Below, piece by piece: positions 21,673-34,500 of a DNA stretch of 64,000 nt. The DNA is taken from contig CM044874.1 of assembly GCA_024500155.1 (NCBI GenBank), positions 4,033,001 through 4,097,000 on the forward strand. The letters run 5' to 3'. Position numbers and translations under genes: made by a program. The notes beneath the pieces are model-generated. The model saw nothing but the letters and a program-made list of their open reading frames with translations, had not been told where the DNA came from and did no database searches. The DNA comes from Chenopodium formosanum. Taxonomy: Eukaryota > Streptophyta > Magnoliopsida > Caryophyllales > Amaranthaceae. Positions within the stretch are counted from its first letter, which is position 1; each line of letters opens with the position of its first letter.

Positions 21673-21845
21673 TAGGCCCTATTCTTTTGAGCTTTTGGGC
21701 AGAGTAGAGCAGATCAGAACAGGACAGAGCAGAACAGGACTAAGCTTCCACACATTGTGGAGCAGAGCAGGGCAGAGCGGATTTCAACAGAGTAGAGCAG
21801 AACAGGACATAGCAGAACAGAGCTGCTCTAAAGATTAGGGCCTTA
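21673..21845. mobile_element. hAT-like MITE with AGCAGAACAG repeats
   Basis: Ends TAGGCCCTATTCTTTTGAGC and, inverted, TAAGGCCCTAATCTTTAGAGC. The body is repeats of CAGAGCAGAACAGGAC. It is related in design to the CAGTT-repeat MITEs, with a different internal pentamer. Confidence 0.65.
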
Positions 21846-22465
21846 ATCTAAGTTTTGAATCCAATCAAGAGAGCATTTTTTAAGGTAGGGATTCACTTTA
21901 ACTAATTGAGTTTACAAAAACTTAAACCCTAAATATTTGAGTGAAATCACATCCTCTTACAAACTTTTCTCATATACTATCACACCCAGATAAAGAATAA
22001 TTCGAATAATTAAAGCTGTACTTTTAATTTTAGAGAATTTTGAGATCCTATCTCATCAGCTACCCTTATGAATCCGTAAAGATCAAAAATATATTTGGCC
22101 GGTGAGTCGGGCACAATAATTGGAAAAACAAAGATAAAAGAGGAAAGATAAAATAGAGGAGCAAAGTTAGCGAAATGTGTGACTATTTGCGGGTAAAGGA
22201 AAAAAAGAGTAAGCAAATGAAACACGATACGGCGTGACTAACGAGAAAGATTTTAGAAAGGTGCCGCTTGTGCAAACTCCAATTACAAAATGCAAATATA
22301 TTTCAGGAAATTCAGTGAACCTTAGCTTTGCATTGTCACCCTTTCTTTCAATCATACACTATTCTACTCTTTCATTACCTTCTTCTTTTACTTATATATT
22401 TTTATTTAATTTTCTCTCTCTTCTCTATCTGTCTGTCTAGTACTGCTGTATCTTTCTTTCAGTAA

Positions 22466-22468
<3 letters not shown>

Positions 22469-22503
<35 letters not shown>
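22469..22503. repeat. Poly(T) tract of about 35 bp
   Basis: Uninterrupted T run in noncoding AT-rich DNA. It could be the tail of an old retroinsertion in the - orientation, but no target duplication was recognised. Confidence 0.9.
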
Positions 22504-22504
<1 letters not shown>

Positions 22505-22689
22505 GAAAATAAATTAAAAATATCTTTATTTTACTTTTCTACCTGAATTTATACAGTATATTGAACAAGTTTAACAAATACCCACCTCACTTTTAATGTT
22601 TTTGATTTGATTACCCATCAACTCCTAAACATAATCCCCCATTTACTTGAAATGTTTAATCTATTCAATTTTTACTTTTTACTTTATTT

Positions 22690-22795
22690 TATTTTTGATT
22701 TAATACGGCAAGATACGGGTTCTTCCATCCTATCACATAAATTGGGGGATGAGGATCGAACCCCTAACCACTTGGGAGGTGTGAAGGTCCTCTTT
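22690..22795 (-). mobile_element. SINE fragment (B box retained)
   Basis: The - strand contains CCCAAGTGGTTAGGGGTTCGATCC, in which the A-box side CAAGTGGTTAG is fused to a perfect tRNA B box GGTTCGATCC. It continues into TTATGTGATAGGATGG and an A-rich tail. It resembles the + strand sequence at 27090-27200. Confidence 0.45.
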
Positions 22796-22999
22796 TACTT
22801 TTGATTGAATTTGATGACTGTAAGTCTATGTATGATAATCATTTCAATGTGTTTGTGTCAACTTTGAATAGGTTAAAAAATACCTTAAGTGAAACCTTAT
22901 TCCTTACTTTATATGATTATGTAATCTTTTGTTTTATATGACGAATGAATTCTTAATTACGGAGTGTAATAAATGATTGATTCATATGTCTATCATATC

Positions 23000-25900
23000 A
23001 TGTTAAATTCGTTAAAACTATTGCAAAAATAGTTACAAAATGAAGATGTATATTACTAATATTATGAAATGAAGAGAATAATATTTTAAACTATAATAAT
23101 TGATTGAGTGATTTATATGGAAAATTCTCTATGCTATTACAATAATTTAACTTTTTATTTAGGAAAACTCTATGTACTATGTAAGATTTTAGCTTTTATC
23201 GTTAAATCTCAAAAGATAATATATCTGACACCAAATTGAACTGATGTGAAATAGAGGGAGTAAGTTTATAACTATATAATTAGATGCCGTATCAAAACAC
23301 ATTTTGAGATTGGTAGGGGTGCATTGTTTTTGGTCCACCGCTTAACAATATTTATCAGATCAGGTCTTCTCTTTGATTGGACCCCTTTCATTGCACTGCA
23401 TCTACAATTCAGATATAATGCCTAAAATCATTTTAATTTTAGGGTGTTTTGCAATTTCCCAATGTTTTTATACCTCCAATCATATAATACGATCATTCTT
23501 GGGAACTTTTACCTGTTATTAATAATTAATCTGGTCATGATATGATTATTTAATCTTTCTTGTCTCCTCATCTTTTTAATTGCTTTGAATGTTGATTGTT
23601 GAATAATTATTTTATAATTATAATAATGGGTTTTTTAAATGGAATTTGTGGACTAAAATGGTGATCCGTTTCATGATTTTTGGTCATACAAATACCAGGT
23701 GTGGCCTTTTTAACTTGGGAAATGAGCAAAATCCAGATATGAATCTAATGATCAGAGCAAAAAAAGACCCACTTTTCTTTTATTATTGTATTCATATACT
23801 TTATTAGAAGAAATATAAAATAAATATCGAATAATCAACTAAATTAAACTGGACCGACTCAAACTAATTTAAATGTCGATTTAGACATTAAAAGTTATAT
23901 GATTATTTATTAATCATAATACTCTGTATTAAATAATGATTATGGATAGATAAACTAATTGACGACAAATCTGAACATGACCTTAGTTTGAAATTGAGCA
24001 AAATTGAATCAAATCTTTACCTAACAATCCATTGTACCTAACTTATTAAAATTGTGTTAGATCTTAACAAATTATTCATCATAAGTAGAACTAAATCGCG
24101 CATTTTAAGGAATAAACAGTGATAAGATTCATTATCGACATTTTATGCACACTTCTGGCCAACAACAACATGACTAGTTTAATTAGCTTTACTTTAGACT
24201 TGTAATTTTATTGTGTTATATATGCTGATGTCAAAAAAAAAAAAAAAAAAAAAATATTGATACTCAAAGCCTATCCATGTTCTATTTTAGACCTTCAATA
24301 GGTGCATTTTATCTTCTAGTGTATTGTATGAAGAATAATTTAATTATTTATATTATGTACTGATTTTTATTTGTTGAAGTGTACATGCATAACTACTCTT
24401 GAACCAAGCTTGATTTGGATATAAGAAGCAACTACATGTTTATGTTAACAATATACAATGATCATACTCAATAATTTGAGTAAAATCATCACTCTAAATA
24501 TTTAATTTTTTGTTGATAGAAAAAAAAATTCATAAATATCTAGAAACTAGTTTACTTGAACTTTAAACAATTCCTTTGAAAAAATTTGAAAGTCATTATA
24601 GAATTCCGAAACTACACAATACGTATATAAAAACAATCACAAAGTTAATCGAATTTAAAATATTTTGATATCATAAATTCATTTCCAACAATTTACTCTA
24701 CTCAAAAAAAAAAAAAAAAACCAACCTACTTGAAATAAACTACAATAACCTAATCCAAGTTCCTTTCAAAAAAAAAAAAAAAAATAAAAAAAAAAAACCT
24801 AATCCAAGTTGTTTGATAATGCAAAGCATTACATACATATACTCCCCTATATTTAATGTAATTATTATTTTAATTAAATAAAAGTTGTTTAATTTCTGGC
24901 AGGCTAGTAATAGAGTCATACATACATACATACAGTTGGTCCCCTACAATCTACCACATGTATATGTATTTGAATTGGTCAATAAATAACAAGAAGTCAC
25001 CAATTTTTCTTCACTGAATTTTACACATCCAAATTATATTACCCCCTGTCAGATTGTTCATCTAACCTGATTAAGTATTTATTTAATACTCAAGCAATTC
25101 TGATCCTAGTCCCACCCTCCCAAAAACATCCTTGCAGAAGATCAGATTTTAGAAATTTTCAGCTCTTACCCTGTTATGAAGCATGCTCTTATATACATAT
25201 GTGGCTCCTCGCAATAAGTATTCTCTTCAAAATTAGTTGTTACGTTGATATATATATTGCGTGACAATTTAGCTATTAGTGAGCTTTGAATCTATGCAAT
25301 GTGATATGATGTACCAAGTTGTTACAAGAGGCGGGAATAATAATGGCCTCATGAAGTCGCAAATCATTAAACTCAAATTGTGATAATTAATAATTAGATT
25401 CTTTATTTTACCATAATCAAACATATTTGAGGCACCAATGTGAGATTATAGGGCTAGGGCGGCTTTACAAATCTCCAAAATTACACTATGTGCTTATTGA
25501 ACAATAAAGTTAGTGTAAAGGTCTCTTTAAAACAACAAAGTAACTAAATTGTATTCTATGTGAAAATAAAACTAAATTTAAAGACTGAAAACATGTATTT
25601 TGTATTTAGATATGATTTTATTATGTGCTTGTAGACGTGGTTTGTGGTTCAAATTAATAAGACCGTTGTCATAATCCATCAATGATCAACTCAACTAACA
25701 AGATATTTAACTCATTTAATTTACATAATCTATAGAAAGTTATCATAGAAACTAGTGCAAATGGAGGATCTATCTAGAAGGATACTAAAATAGATGACAT
25801 AATCAAATACTCTTCCGTACATTTGTGCCTTAGCTTATTTGAGTTATGACATTAAGCATTCAACATTGAACAACCTACAATTATATATACTACTTGCATG

Positions 25901-27080
25901 TTATTCTTCATTTTTTTTATCAACCTGATATTTATTTAGATAAATATTACTAGTCCACCTTTTTGCATGAAAAAAAGGGTATCTGAATCTACCTGGATAA
26001 AAGAAAAAAAATAATATATAATTAAAAAATAAAAAATTTGAGGTGGGCTTTTGTCCCCAATTCAAACTTCATAGCAAACAACATGATCATATCATACTCA
26101 TAAAAAAATACATTATGTAATAAAATAGTAAAAATATCTAGAATTTTTTATTCAATTTTATTTCTAAGTTACATTTATAAAAAGAATATGCCCTTGAGAC
26201 ATAAATAACCCAGATGAGGCAGGGGATAAGACTTCCAAGTGATTAAAAAAGGGCCAACAAAGTGGAAAATATATATATATATATATATAATTATATGAAG
26301 TATAAATTATAATACAAGTATATAGTTTTATTTATTTATAGGGATGAAATTCAAACACGACAGATTGAAGTTTGGACCCCCCAAAAAAAAAGCCCTCAAT
26401 TGGACAAATCTTATCTCATCTCTTTCTCTATATTACATTTGCTTATGGGAAAGGGGGAAAGAGGTGGGAGTGATTCCATAACGTGTGGGATAAAAATTAA
26501 ATTATAATTCAATACTACCCATTTTGTTTAATTCATTTTTCATCTACAAATGGACAAACAACAATAATGCTACTACCTCTTAGCTATGAGAAATTAATTC
26601 TATTTTCTAATATATTTTGGTAGACCTTTAAGTTAAGTTTCTACCAATAATTATTGTGATCCCACCTTTCTTCAAATTTCAATATGAAAGAAATTATATG
26701 CTTATTGATAGTACATTTTCATGTCAATTATAATATCCTAGGAACAAGTAAATAGTAATTTGAATAATGATATTGTGCATATGCTAAATTTATTAAATTT
26801 TTTTAAAGCTAAGTGATTACGGTAGGTCATGTCCTTTACATCTGATAGACTTTTGTTGAACTGAAATAAATAACATTTACAAATATTTTTCAAATTCAAA
26901 TTCAAATTTATTTTTTCTAATTGAAACTTAGTTATACTGATTTACTAGACTATTGCATGCATTTGCAATTTACATAGAATTATTGAGTTTATTTTTATTA
27001 TAACTTTTTGGAATAAAAGTTAATTAAATTGAAAACCTTTTATTATAGGTAAAGATAAATAGGTTTGATTGTTTATAAAT
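23000..27080. other. Intergenic AT-rich DNA, nothing recognised
   Basis: Only short poly(A)/poly(T) tracts (24234-24254, 24703-24720, 24767-24797), a TATATA run at 26270-26288 and a CATA microsatellite near 24917-24935 were seen. No reading frame, RNA gene or transposon with clear ends. Confidence 0.5.
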
Positions 27081-27089
27081 TTCCTCGCA

Positions 27090-27205
27090 AGCTTATGGAG
27101 AGATGGTTAATTCCTCCATATCTTCCGAAATGGTTGGGGGTTCGATCCCCATCGATCTCTTCCATTCTTGTGATAGGGTGGGGGACCCCCCTCTTTTGTA
27201 TCTTA
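27090..27205 (+). mobile_element. SINE-like fragment
   Basis: Holds a strong tRNA B box (GGGGGTTCGATCCCC near 27134-27149), followed by TTCTTGTGATAGGGTGGGGG, which parallels the - strand fragment at 22690-22795. No clear A box or flanking duplication. Not a tRNA gene: no cloverleaf could be drawn. Confidence 0.4.
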
Positions 27206-27948
27206 CTGATTAAAGAGTTGCAATTACTCAAACATTGTAACAAAGCAATTGAAGTTCTTAAGCTCTTGGCTCATTATTAGTTGCAAATTTGGGAAGGCTC
27301 ATAAATTTGAATATTGCTTATATAGGTAGGGAATGAAAATAACTATATTGAGCATGAAAGAGCCATGGTAATAATTGTTTCCTGAAGTGGTCATTTGACC
27401 TCATGTTGACCAAATAAGTCCAATATTGACGAGAAAGTTGCATTTTTTTTCTTTCCTAATTACACTTAAATATGACTCAAATGTAAAAAAAAATAGATAG
27501 GGTTTGATTAAAAGAACAGACAAATTTAGTGGTCTAATCCACATATAATTACAATGTCATATACTGATATAAACAAGTTCACATGGAACCTACACATAGA
27601 AACATATACAGAATATCATCACATTAATTACTACCTACCATTTGGATTATGAATGTAATGAATTCTCTACAATTTTGCTTATTTTGCATGTATTATGGAA
27701 TAATGAAATTGTCCCTTTATCTTAATTTAGCTCATTTTTTGGTAGGAAATTTCTATTAGGGAAAACTAACCTGAAATATCACAAGAATAATCAAATAATG
27801 TTGAGCAAACAAAATGCAATTATTTTTGTCATGTGTGAATTCTCCTTCACCTTAATTATTACATGCAACATGAGTTATATACTTATATTTTCCAAAAAAG
27901 GCTATTAGCATTAAAAAAAAAAAAAAAAAAAAAACAGTCTTGAAAATT

Positions 27949-28092
27949 GTATAAAATTAGAAATTCATGACAAAACACGCATAGATCAGTGTAATTAGTG
28001 TGTTTTTGTAATGATTTTCTAAATTTTAACAATTTTCAAGAGTCTTTATAATGTTTATATGTAGTCCTAAAACTATGTATAACATTTTCCTT
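27949..28092. repeat. Dispersed MITE-like repeat, copy B
   Basis: Second copy of the repeat at 6200-6370, same orientation, diverged by scattered substitutions. A poly(A) run of about 24 bp (27915-27934) precedes it. Confidence 0.6.
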
Positions 28093-28718
28093 AAAAAAAT
28101 AAATAAATGAAAAGAAAAAAAAAACTTTTAAGATTTAATAATAGGTTTATCTAACTACATGGAAATATCAAACGGTTGGATGACATCAAGTTAAAATATT
28201 AATTAATGTAACAATGCGAAACGAATGGACAAGATACATTGATATAATACAATACCAATCACATAAATAATGATCTTAAAAATAATGACCTTAGCTTAGC
28301 TTAAGAAGGTGAGGATCTTTTTGAAGTAACATGGGTTGCTTCCTAGATAGGATAAAGCAAATTTTAACCCCTTTAAATTTCATGAACAATCTTTTTAATT
28401 TCTTTTAATATGATATATACTAGAGGAGCATACATGTTTAGCCGTTTATAGCAACCATTCAATTGCTTTGATGTGCATTTAGTATCGTTTTAAATCAACC
28501 TAACTAGTTGATATTCATGTTATTATGGGGAATGTGCACTTGATCTTGAAAAATCCATTTTATAAGTTGTTTAAGATAATGCAATGCCATTCTCACTTTT
28601 TTAATTAATTGATTAAATTTTGTGGCTATTATGTTCGAAAGATAACGTAGCATAAACGAGAGAAGACAAAAAATGGAAATAACATGAGCATGAGTCTCAC
28701 CATGAGTCCATGATAATT

Positions 28719-28908
28719 TAAGGCATGTTCTCTTATGTTGAAATTCAGTTCAGTTCAGTTCAGCTCAGTTCAGTTTAATTCAGTTCAACTCTTAATTTCC
28801 TTCTCTTATAAAATATTCATTTCAGTTCAGTTCAGCTCAATTCAGTTCAGTTCAGTTCAACTCAGTTCAGTTCAGCTGAGTTCAGTCAATGATCAGAACA
28901 AGCCCTTA
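28719..28908. mobile_element. CAGTT-repeat MITE, copy 4
   Basis: Ends TAAGGCATGTTCTC and, inverted, TAAGGGCTTGTTCTGATC. The body is nearly pure CAGTT repeats flanking the TTCTCTTATAAAATATTCATT core. One of the most regular copies. Confidence 0.75.
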
Positions 28909-29246
28909 GTTGTAGCTCGAGCAAAATTTAAGATTTGAAGCTCTAAAACTGAGAAAGTAATATCAAAGGTTACTCACATAGTATATATGATGAATATGCC
29001 TCGATAGAAAACCAATCAAACACTCGCTACTGGTGATTTGATTAGGGTTTTGACTCCTTAGATAACTACTTTCTCCGTCCATCTTGTAGACGGTGAAAAG
29101 TCAAATACTCAAATGGGGCATAAAATTAAGGACAGAGGGTGTAGCTCATAATCTAAGTAATCAATCAATAATCATGATAACCTCTTAAATTTAAATCAAG
29201 ATTTGAATGTTTACTCCTAACACATGAATAAAATTCAAAATGAATC

Positions 29247-29494
29247 ATTCCTCCGTTTTTTTTAGTTGACACCATTTGACTTTTACACTATTCACAAACT
29301 ATACTTTGACTAGCTTTTGTGATTTATAGCTACAGCGAAACATAGTCAAGTGAGATCGTGTTTGAATTGTCTAAATGTATATTTTATTAATATCCACTTT
29401 TTATAATTTTATAATGTCAAAAAGAGATATTAATCGTTAAAATTGTGCGTTGACAAGCATGATAAATTTTTTTTTTAAAAAAAAACGGAGGTAG
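29247..29494. mobile_element. Stowaway-like MITE
   Basis: Left CATTCCTCCGTTTTTTTTAG, right AAAAAACGGAGGTAG followed by TA. AT-rich interior without coding potential. Confidence 0.65.
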
Positions 29495-29499
29495 TATAA

Positions 29500-31280
29500 T
29501 GTTAATTATATCGACTCTCGAACTTCTTACTTAGGGCATATATGTTTACTTCATCTTATTATCTAAACATCTTAAAACTTTTATTTCAGATCATATCAGA
29601 AAAAAAAAATCATATTATTCTTTATTGTATATGTGCAATTTTTTTATCATTTAATATCTTTAATTTCGTAATGAAAAAATGATATATTTGAAAATACACA
29701 TTCATATAAATCTAATAAGACTCTGTGTGGTACATGTTTTAATTTTGTTATGGATTAGCGTGGATATAAGATTAAATTTTAGTCAAATCCATCAGATTAG
29801 ATCCAAAAAATTTTAGATTAAATCAAATTTTTTTAAAAAATAAAATCTCGGGTCAGAAAAATAAAAGGAAAAATAAGGTGAACTAAATACAGACTAAGGC
29901 TGAACCATTTTTCATTAATACTTCCCCACTCGATCCTATTTGTTCTTCCAATTTTGGCTGTGCAAATTTGTCAAAAATGCATAATTTTGACCATAACTAT
30001 CTTTAGCTCTATATTAATTTAAAAAATAATATAACATCTTATTATTAATAAAAATAATTATTCAACATGACTATGTGTAATACATATCTCTATTATATAA
30101 GTAAAGGGGAGAGATTGTAATGTCCACTATAAAAGATTACAACACCCCTCTTCATTTGAAATTGAAATAAAGATAATTTTTGTAAAAAAAAAAAAAATAA
30201 ATAAAAAAAAATCAATCAATCAATCAATCAACTAAGAAAAATAAAAAAATAATCAATCAGCAAAGAATTACATAAATTAAATATCAATTAATTGAATTAA
30301 GTCCGAAATAAATAAGTAGTACATTATTTATTTTGTCTATGAAATCGATCAATTAAAACATAATTATGTAATTTTCATCGAATTTATACAGTTAAAATTA
30401 TTATCTTTCATAAATTATTAATTTAAATTATGATTGTATATTAGTAAATTTGATATTGCTCCGCATTAGTAATGATGTTCATATGTCGACACGAACTACT
30501 GTCAATCAAACTCATACAATCTACATTGTTAGTTAGGGTACCAAGCTCAACTGTCTAACTTTATCATTACATATTTACATAAGTTATCCACACAATCATA
30601 ATTAAAGATAAATACATAAAGAAAAGGAAGATTTGAGATGATTATTCAAAAACCTCGAATCTCCTATTTATTATAATATATAATCTGATCTAAAATGATA
30701 CATTTAAAATTATGTAACATATCAGAGTAATATTTTGTATCACCAAGGATTCTCCACAAATCGCAAATCATCTCATCCGATTGCATGTTTATATAACAAA
30801 TTAATCATATCTTATGTTATAACTCTTATCTGTACAGATCTGACTCTAACCAACTTCTTCATTTTAGATCACTCCAACCTTCTTCGCAACCCTACTAAAG
30901 ATCCTATAACATCACCAAATTTAAAAAAAAAAAACAAAAAACAAAAAACGTTAAAAAAAAAACAAAAAAACGTAAAAAAAAAAAAAAAACAAACAAAAAA
31001 AACCTAATGCTAGTGAGTAAATAAAAATTAGTCAGATCAGGCCAATTCTTCTTAATAAAAAAATTAACCCCTCCGCTTTTTTTAAGTGTTTTTATTAGAG
31101 TTTAGACACGCGCAGATGCAGAAACCTTGACCAATAATACGTTTAACTACTAAAAATAATATAGAGTATAACTTTTGAATATTAATAATCTATTTCATTA
31201 AAATAATTTCCACGTGTATTCATAAGTGTATGATTTACAAACGTTGGTTAAATAAATAGCGTAAAAAGTCCCAATAAAAC
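29500..31280. other. Upstream intergenic region of the B3 gene
   Basis: AT-rich, with A-rich low-complexity stretches (30185-30250, 30915-31005). The lysine-rich reading frame ending at 31007 is a by-product of poly(A) and is not a gene. No transposon ends recognised. Confidence 0.5.
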
Positions 31281-31284
31281 ACTT

Positions 31285-31290
31285 TATAAA
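31285..31290 (+). promoter_or_regulatory. Probable TATA box of the B3 gene
   Basis: TATAAA stands 275 bp upstream of the chosen ATG and just ahead of a CT-rich stretch (31345-31559) typical of plant 5' UTRs. No ATG occurs in the coding frame between the two, which supports the start at 31560. Confidence 0.45.
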
Positions 31291-31559
31291 AAAAAAAAAA
31301 AGGAAAGGGAGGATACTTGAGATGATTACACCAAAACCTTAAATTGTTTCTCTTTCTTACTCATTCTCTCTCTCTTGAATTAACATTTATTTTCACCCAT
31401 TTCCTTTCAAAATCAAAATCACCATTTGATCTCTCTCACTTTCTCTCTCCTCACCCCTTGATATATTCTCCCCTTCTCATCCCACAAAAAACACTCATTC
31501 ATTTTCAACTCCTAAACACATTCATTTTCACTCTCTCTCTCTCAAATCCCAAATCCCAA

Positions 31560-34500
31560 ATGAGCCATTTCTCCTTAAACCTCCCTTCATCCGATACACT
31601 CTGGTACACCCCAACTACAATGGACCACCACCACCAAAAACCCCTCCCCTTCTTCTACCATTCCTCCCTTTCACTCTCATCAAAACTCGACGATGTCGAT
31701 TCCGATAACAACAGCACCTCCACCGCCACCGCCGCCATTGATCGATCCGAAACAACCTCCTCCTCCCCATCCTCCGCCGACCAAGAATACATGTTCGAAA
31801 AACCCTTAACCCCTTCCGACGTCGGTAAATTAAACCGTCTCGTCATCCCGAAACAGCACGCTGAAAAATACTTCCCCCTCGCCAACGCCACCACCACCGC
31901 CGTTGCAGATTCTTCCGGAGATAAAACCACCGGCGCCGTCGCAGGCGGCGGCGGTGTCCTACTAGGGTTCGAAGATGAGTCTGGAAAGTGCTGGAAGTTT
32001 CGGTACTCTTACTGGAATAGTAGTCAAAGCTATGTGTTGACTAAAGGTTGGAGTCGTTACGTTAAAGAGAAGAAACTTGACGCCGGCGACGTCGTTTTGT
32101 TTCAGCGTCATCGCTTTGAATCCGACCGCTTTTTTATCGGTTGGCGACGGCGCGGTTCCGCCCCGTCGCCTCATCACCATCATCCGGCACAAACTAATAA
32201 TCCAATTCGTTACAACAATCATCAGAGTAACTATAGCGTTGCGCCGTCGCACGGTTATAATAATGGTGCGACTCATCAACACCAAATTGCTTCATTTCCG
32301 TCTTACCGTCCTGACTCTCTTCATGCAGGTAAACAAACTATTCCTTTACTTTTTCGTTATTAACAAAATAAACACCCCAAATAAAAAATAAAAAAAATCT
32401 CAATTTTAAATGAAAATAAAATTGAAAAAGAAAAATATCGTCTCGTAATCGTAAACTCATCATCAAGTTGATGTTTCGACTTCTTTTGTTTCTTTGTTCC
32501 CTTATTTTTGTTTCATGTGTTTCCTTTTATTTTTATTTAAAAATAAAATAAAATCATGATTTCTTCCCTTTTATGTTTATTTCCCGAAAAATCCGTTTAT
32601 ATCCAAATATTTTCTGAATTAAATAAAATAATACTATGAAGTAAATGAGAAGAAGATGTACGGTTACGCTCATTGGAGTGCGTGACTGACACCATCCAAT
32701 TACTTAAGAGGAATGTGGTTCATTCCACGTTTTTTAAACGATTTATTCCGGAGTTTTGTTTAAACTATTTATTCATTTGAGATCATATCGAAAACTTGAT
32801 AGGGAGTAAATGAGAAAGAGTAAACCACTTTGCTGTTGTTGTACTGTCAAAGAGTACAAATTCTTGACATTTTTCTGACTTGTTATGTTGAAAGTCAGGC
32901 AAAAATAATCTGATCTGATAAATTAGTTATATGTATTTTTATTTGTTAAAAATATCTGAAAAGTTGTTTTTGACTAAACTCAATTACTGAAATCAGCCTA
33001 ACTAATTCGTTTGACAAGTATAATAATCTAGATAATAATCTCTCTAATAATACTCTTAATCTTAATCATAATTATATGATACTATGAGACTTTTATAGTT
33101 AGATGGTGACGTATAATTATTGAAGTACTACGCACCTACATAATTATATCAGGGAAAAAAAGGACTAATTAATCAGGCACGTGGGATAACATTAATTAAT
33201 GAATTAAATTCAGTTACACGATAATAATAATAATAATAATATGATTTTGTTTAAGTTTCAAAAAGTTAGTTAAAGCCATTAATTAAATATAATTATAGTA
33301 TAAATAATGATGATGATTTTGTAGGGACAGAAGTTAGGCAAAAGGGAAGAAAATCAGGCGGTGGTAATTCAAAAAGGGTGAGATTATTTGGGGTTAATTT
33401 GGAATGCCAAATTGATGATGATTTAGAAGAAGATGAAGAGCCTCAAACTTCTGATGGCTCATCTTTATCTAGCCAAGGTCAAGCTCAACTTCACCCAGGT
33501 TCCGGTTTCGGTTCAGGTTATGGGGCGACGGGCCCTACAACCTACAATTATTTTGACTACATGGGTTATCAACCTAATCAACATTACCCTTCTCACATGG
33601 TACGTTGCTTTCTAATTTAATTAATTAATTAATTAATCTGTCATTTTAAATAATGTTGATTAACCTGGAATCTTCCCACCCAAATCCCTATTTATTTGCT
33701 TCCACTAATGAGACAAAATCCAGATGGTATTACTATAATGTAGAATCTAATACTGCTAATACTAATACTGTGCATTAGGGGATGTATTTATTGACTTTAT
33801 TCGTAGACTAATGTTGTATTGCTGTCTTCATTATCTCTGCACCTGTCTACGTAATCTCTTGAATATCGCGAAATGATTAAATAATATAAAATCACTGTTC
33901 AGACTCTAGTCAAGTATAGTTTTAATAATATATCCTTTCCGGACTCAGAAATAAATATTCCGTGTCAATACAATATTATCATAATTCAAGTCGACAGATA
34001 ATAAGAAAAAGAAAATTACTACTCTTACTAGTTATTTAATCATGAGCTGTTTGGTGTACGTACGTAGCCAAATCTAATCCCACATACTGGGCGGGCAAGG
34101 GTGTTTGTACGTATCCTCTTACGATACATACATACGTGTATGTACCTCGTGTTAACGGAAGATTAAGGATATTTAATTAATAAATACGTACCAAGGTGGT
34201 TATGATTTGATTAAACAAATGGTTAAGATACTAATTGATTAGAGTAGAAGAATAGTATAGCAGTGTGAGTTTAAAGGGTCCCAAATTGAAAAGGATGGAC
34301 TTACATGCAAAGATTTTTGCAAATAACAAAGGTAGAACGTGAATACGTGATTGAAGATTAGGACTAGTATGATTAGCACGAGGATTTGTCATTATCTTGC
34401 TTTGCGGACCAAATATATGTATTTTCTAGAGAGATAAAGCAAACATAAATATAAATAGAATAAAATTAGAGGTAGGAAAAGAAAAAGGGAAAGGAAGGAG

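Noticed and set aside
27130..27155. tRNA gene (perfect T-loop/B-box)
   Set aside because: No matching acceptor stem, D arm or anticodon arm; better explained as a SINE remnant, as are the - strand B boxes near 2745, 19345 and 22755.
28735..28938. CRISPR-like regular short repeats
   Set aside because: The CAGTT units have no unique spacers and sit between hAT-like terminal repeats in a plant genome.
30735..31007. 90-codon frame with Lys-rich end
   Set aside because: The tail is translated poly(A); no splice or start context.
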